Source: an uncultured Chlamydiae bacterium (GTDB lineage Bacteria; Chlamydiota; Chlamydiia; Chlamydiales; CALBHK01). From it: a DNA stretch of 6,314 nucleotides. Location: assembly GCA_937894565.1 (NCBI GenBank), contig CALBHK010000028.1, forward strand, positions 1 to 6,314, read 5' to 3'. Shown one piece after another: positions 6,239 to 6,314 of this stretch; positions within the stretch are counted from its first letter, which is position 1; each line of letters opens with the position of its first letter. The notes under the pieces were generated by a model, which was not told the DNA's origin, did not search any database, and saw only the letters and a list, made by a program, of their open reading frames with translations. Both the position numbers and the translations under genes were made by a program.

Positions 6239-6314
6239 AAAAACTATAATAACAAATATGCTATACCGAACGTGATTGAAGATTTGGAATTTTGACAAGG
6301 AAGCGGCTTTTAAT
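6239..6314. other. AT-rich non-coding edge of the window
   Basis: No gene is seen here. A perfect TTGACA at 6292-6297 on the + strand could be the -35 box of a divergent promoter; its -10 box at 17-base spacing would begin at 6315, just beyond the window, so it cannot be judged. Confidence 0.3.

Overview
The window most likely comes from a member of the phylum Chlamydiae, probably an amoeba-associated (Parachlamydia-like) lineage rather than a pathogenic Chlamydia. The strongest clue is the neighbouring pair dapF and a UPF0158-type protein in the same order and orientation. I recall the same pair in Chlamydia trachomatis as CT430 (dapF) and CT429. The moderately low GC of most of the window and the weak or absent Shine-Dalgarno sequences on several clear genes also fit. 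The placement comes from protein recognition and gene order only; no search was run.

Layout: (1) 33-800, dapF on +. (2) 801-1084, an intergenic region filled by a 181-bp near-palindrome (819-999) built from CGCAGAG-type units, followed by a candidate promoter. (3) 1085-2239, the UPF0158 protein on +, carrying an added AT-hook, an acidic run and a Lys/Pro tail. (4) 2240-2369, a hairpin suited to terminating transcription in both directions. (5) 2370-3299 on -, a protein of the family often labelled '3-methyladenine DNA glycosylase' in databases, although that label looks unproven. (6) A 62-bp divergent gap with a candidate promoter. (7) 3362-4288 on +, a DHH-type phosphoesterase with a C-terminus like the Mn-dependent pyrophosphatase/PRUNE group and two unusual metal-ligand substitutions. 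(8) 4332-5936 and 5969-6181, both on -, a two-gene transcription unit: a 70-residue unknown protein followed by a 534-residue beta-lactamase-fold serine hydrolase, served by a good sigma70-like promoter at 6209-6238.

The genes do not form one obvious pathway. DapF is housekeeping (meso-diaminopimelate for peptidoglycan). The UPF0158 protein looks DNA-binding. The remaining genes are accessory enzymes or unknowns. I see no CRISPR array, tRNA, rRNA, transposase, phage gene or recognisable defence system. The items most worth a second look are the long palindromic repeat, the degenerate DHH active site, the histone-like tail of the UPF0158 protein, and the small gene paired with a serine hydrolase that has no signal peptide.
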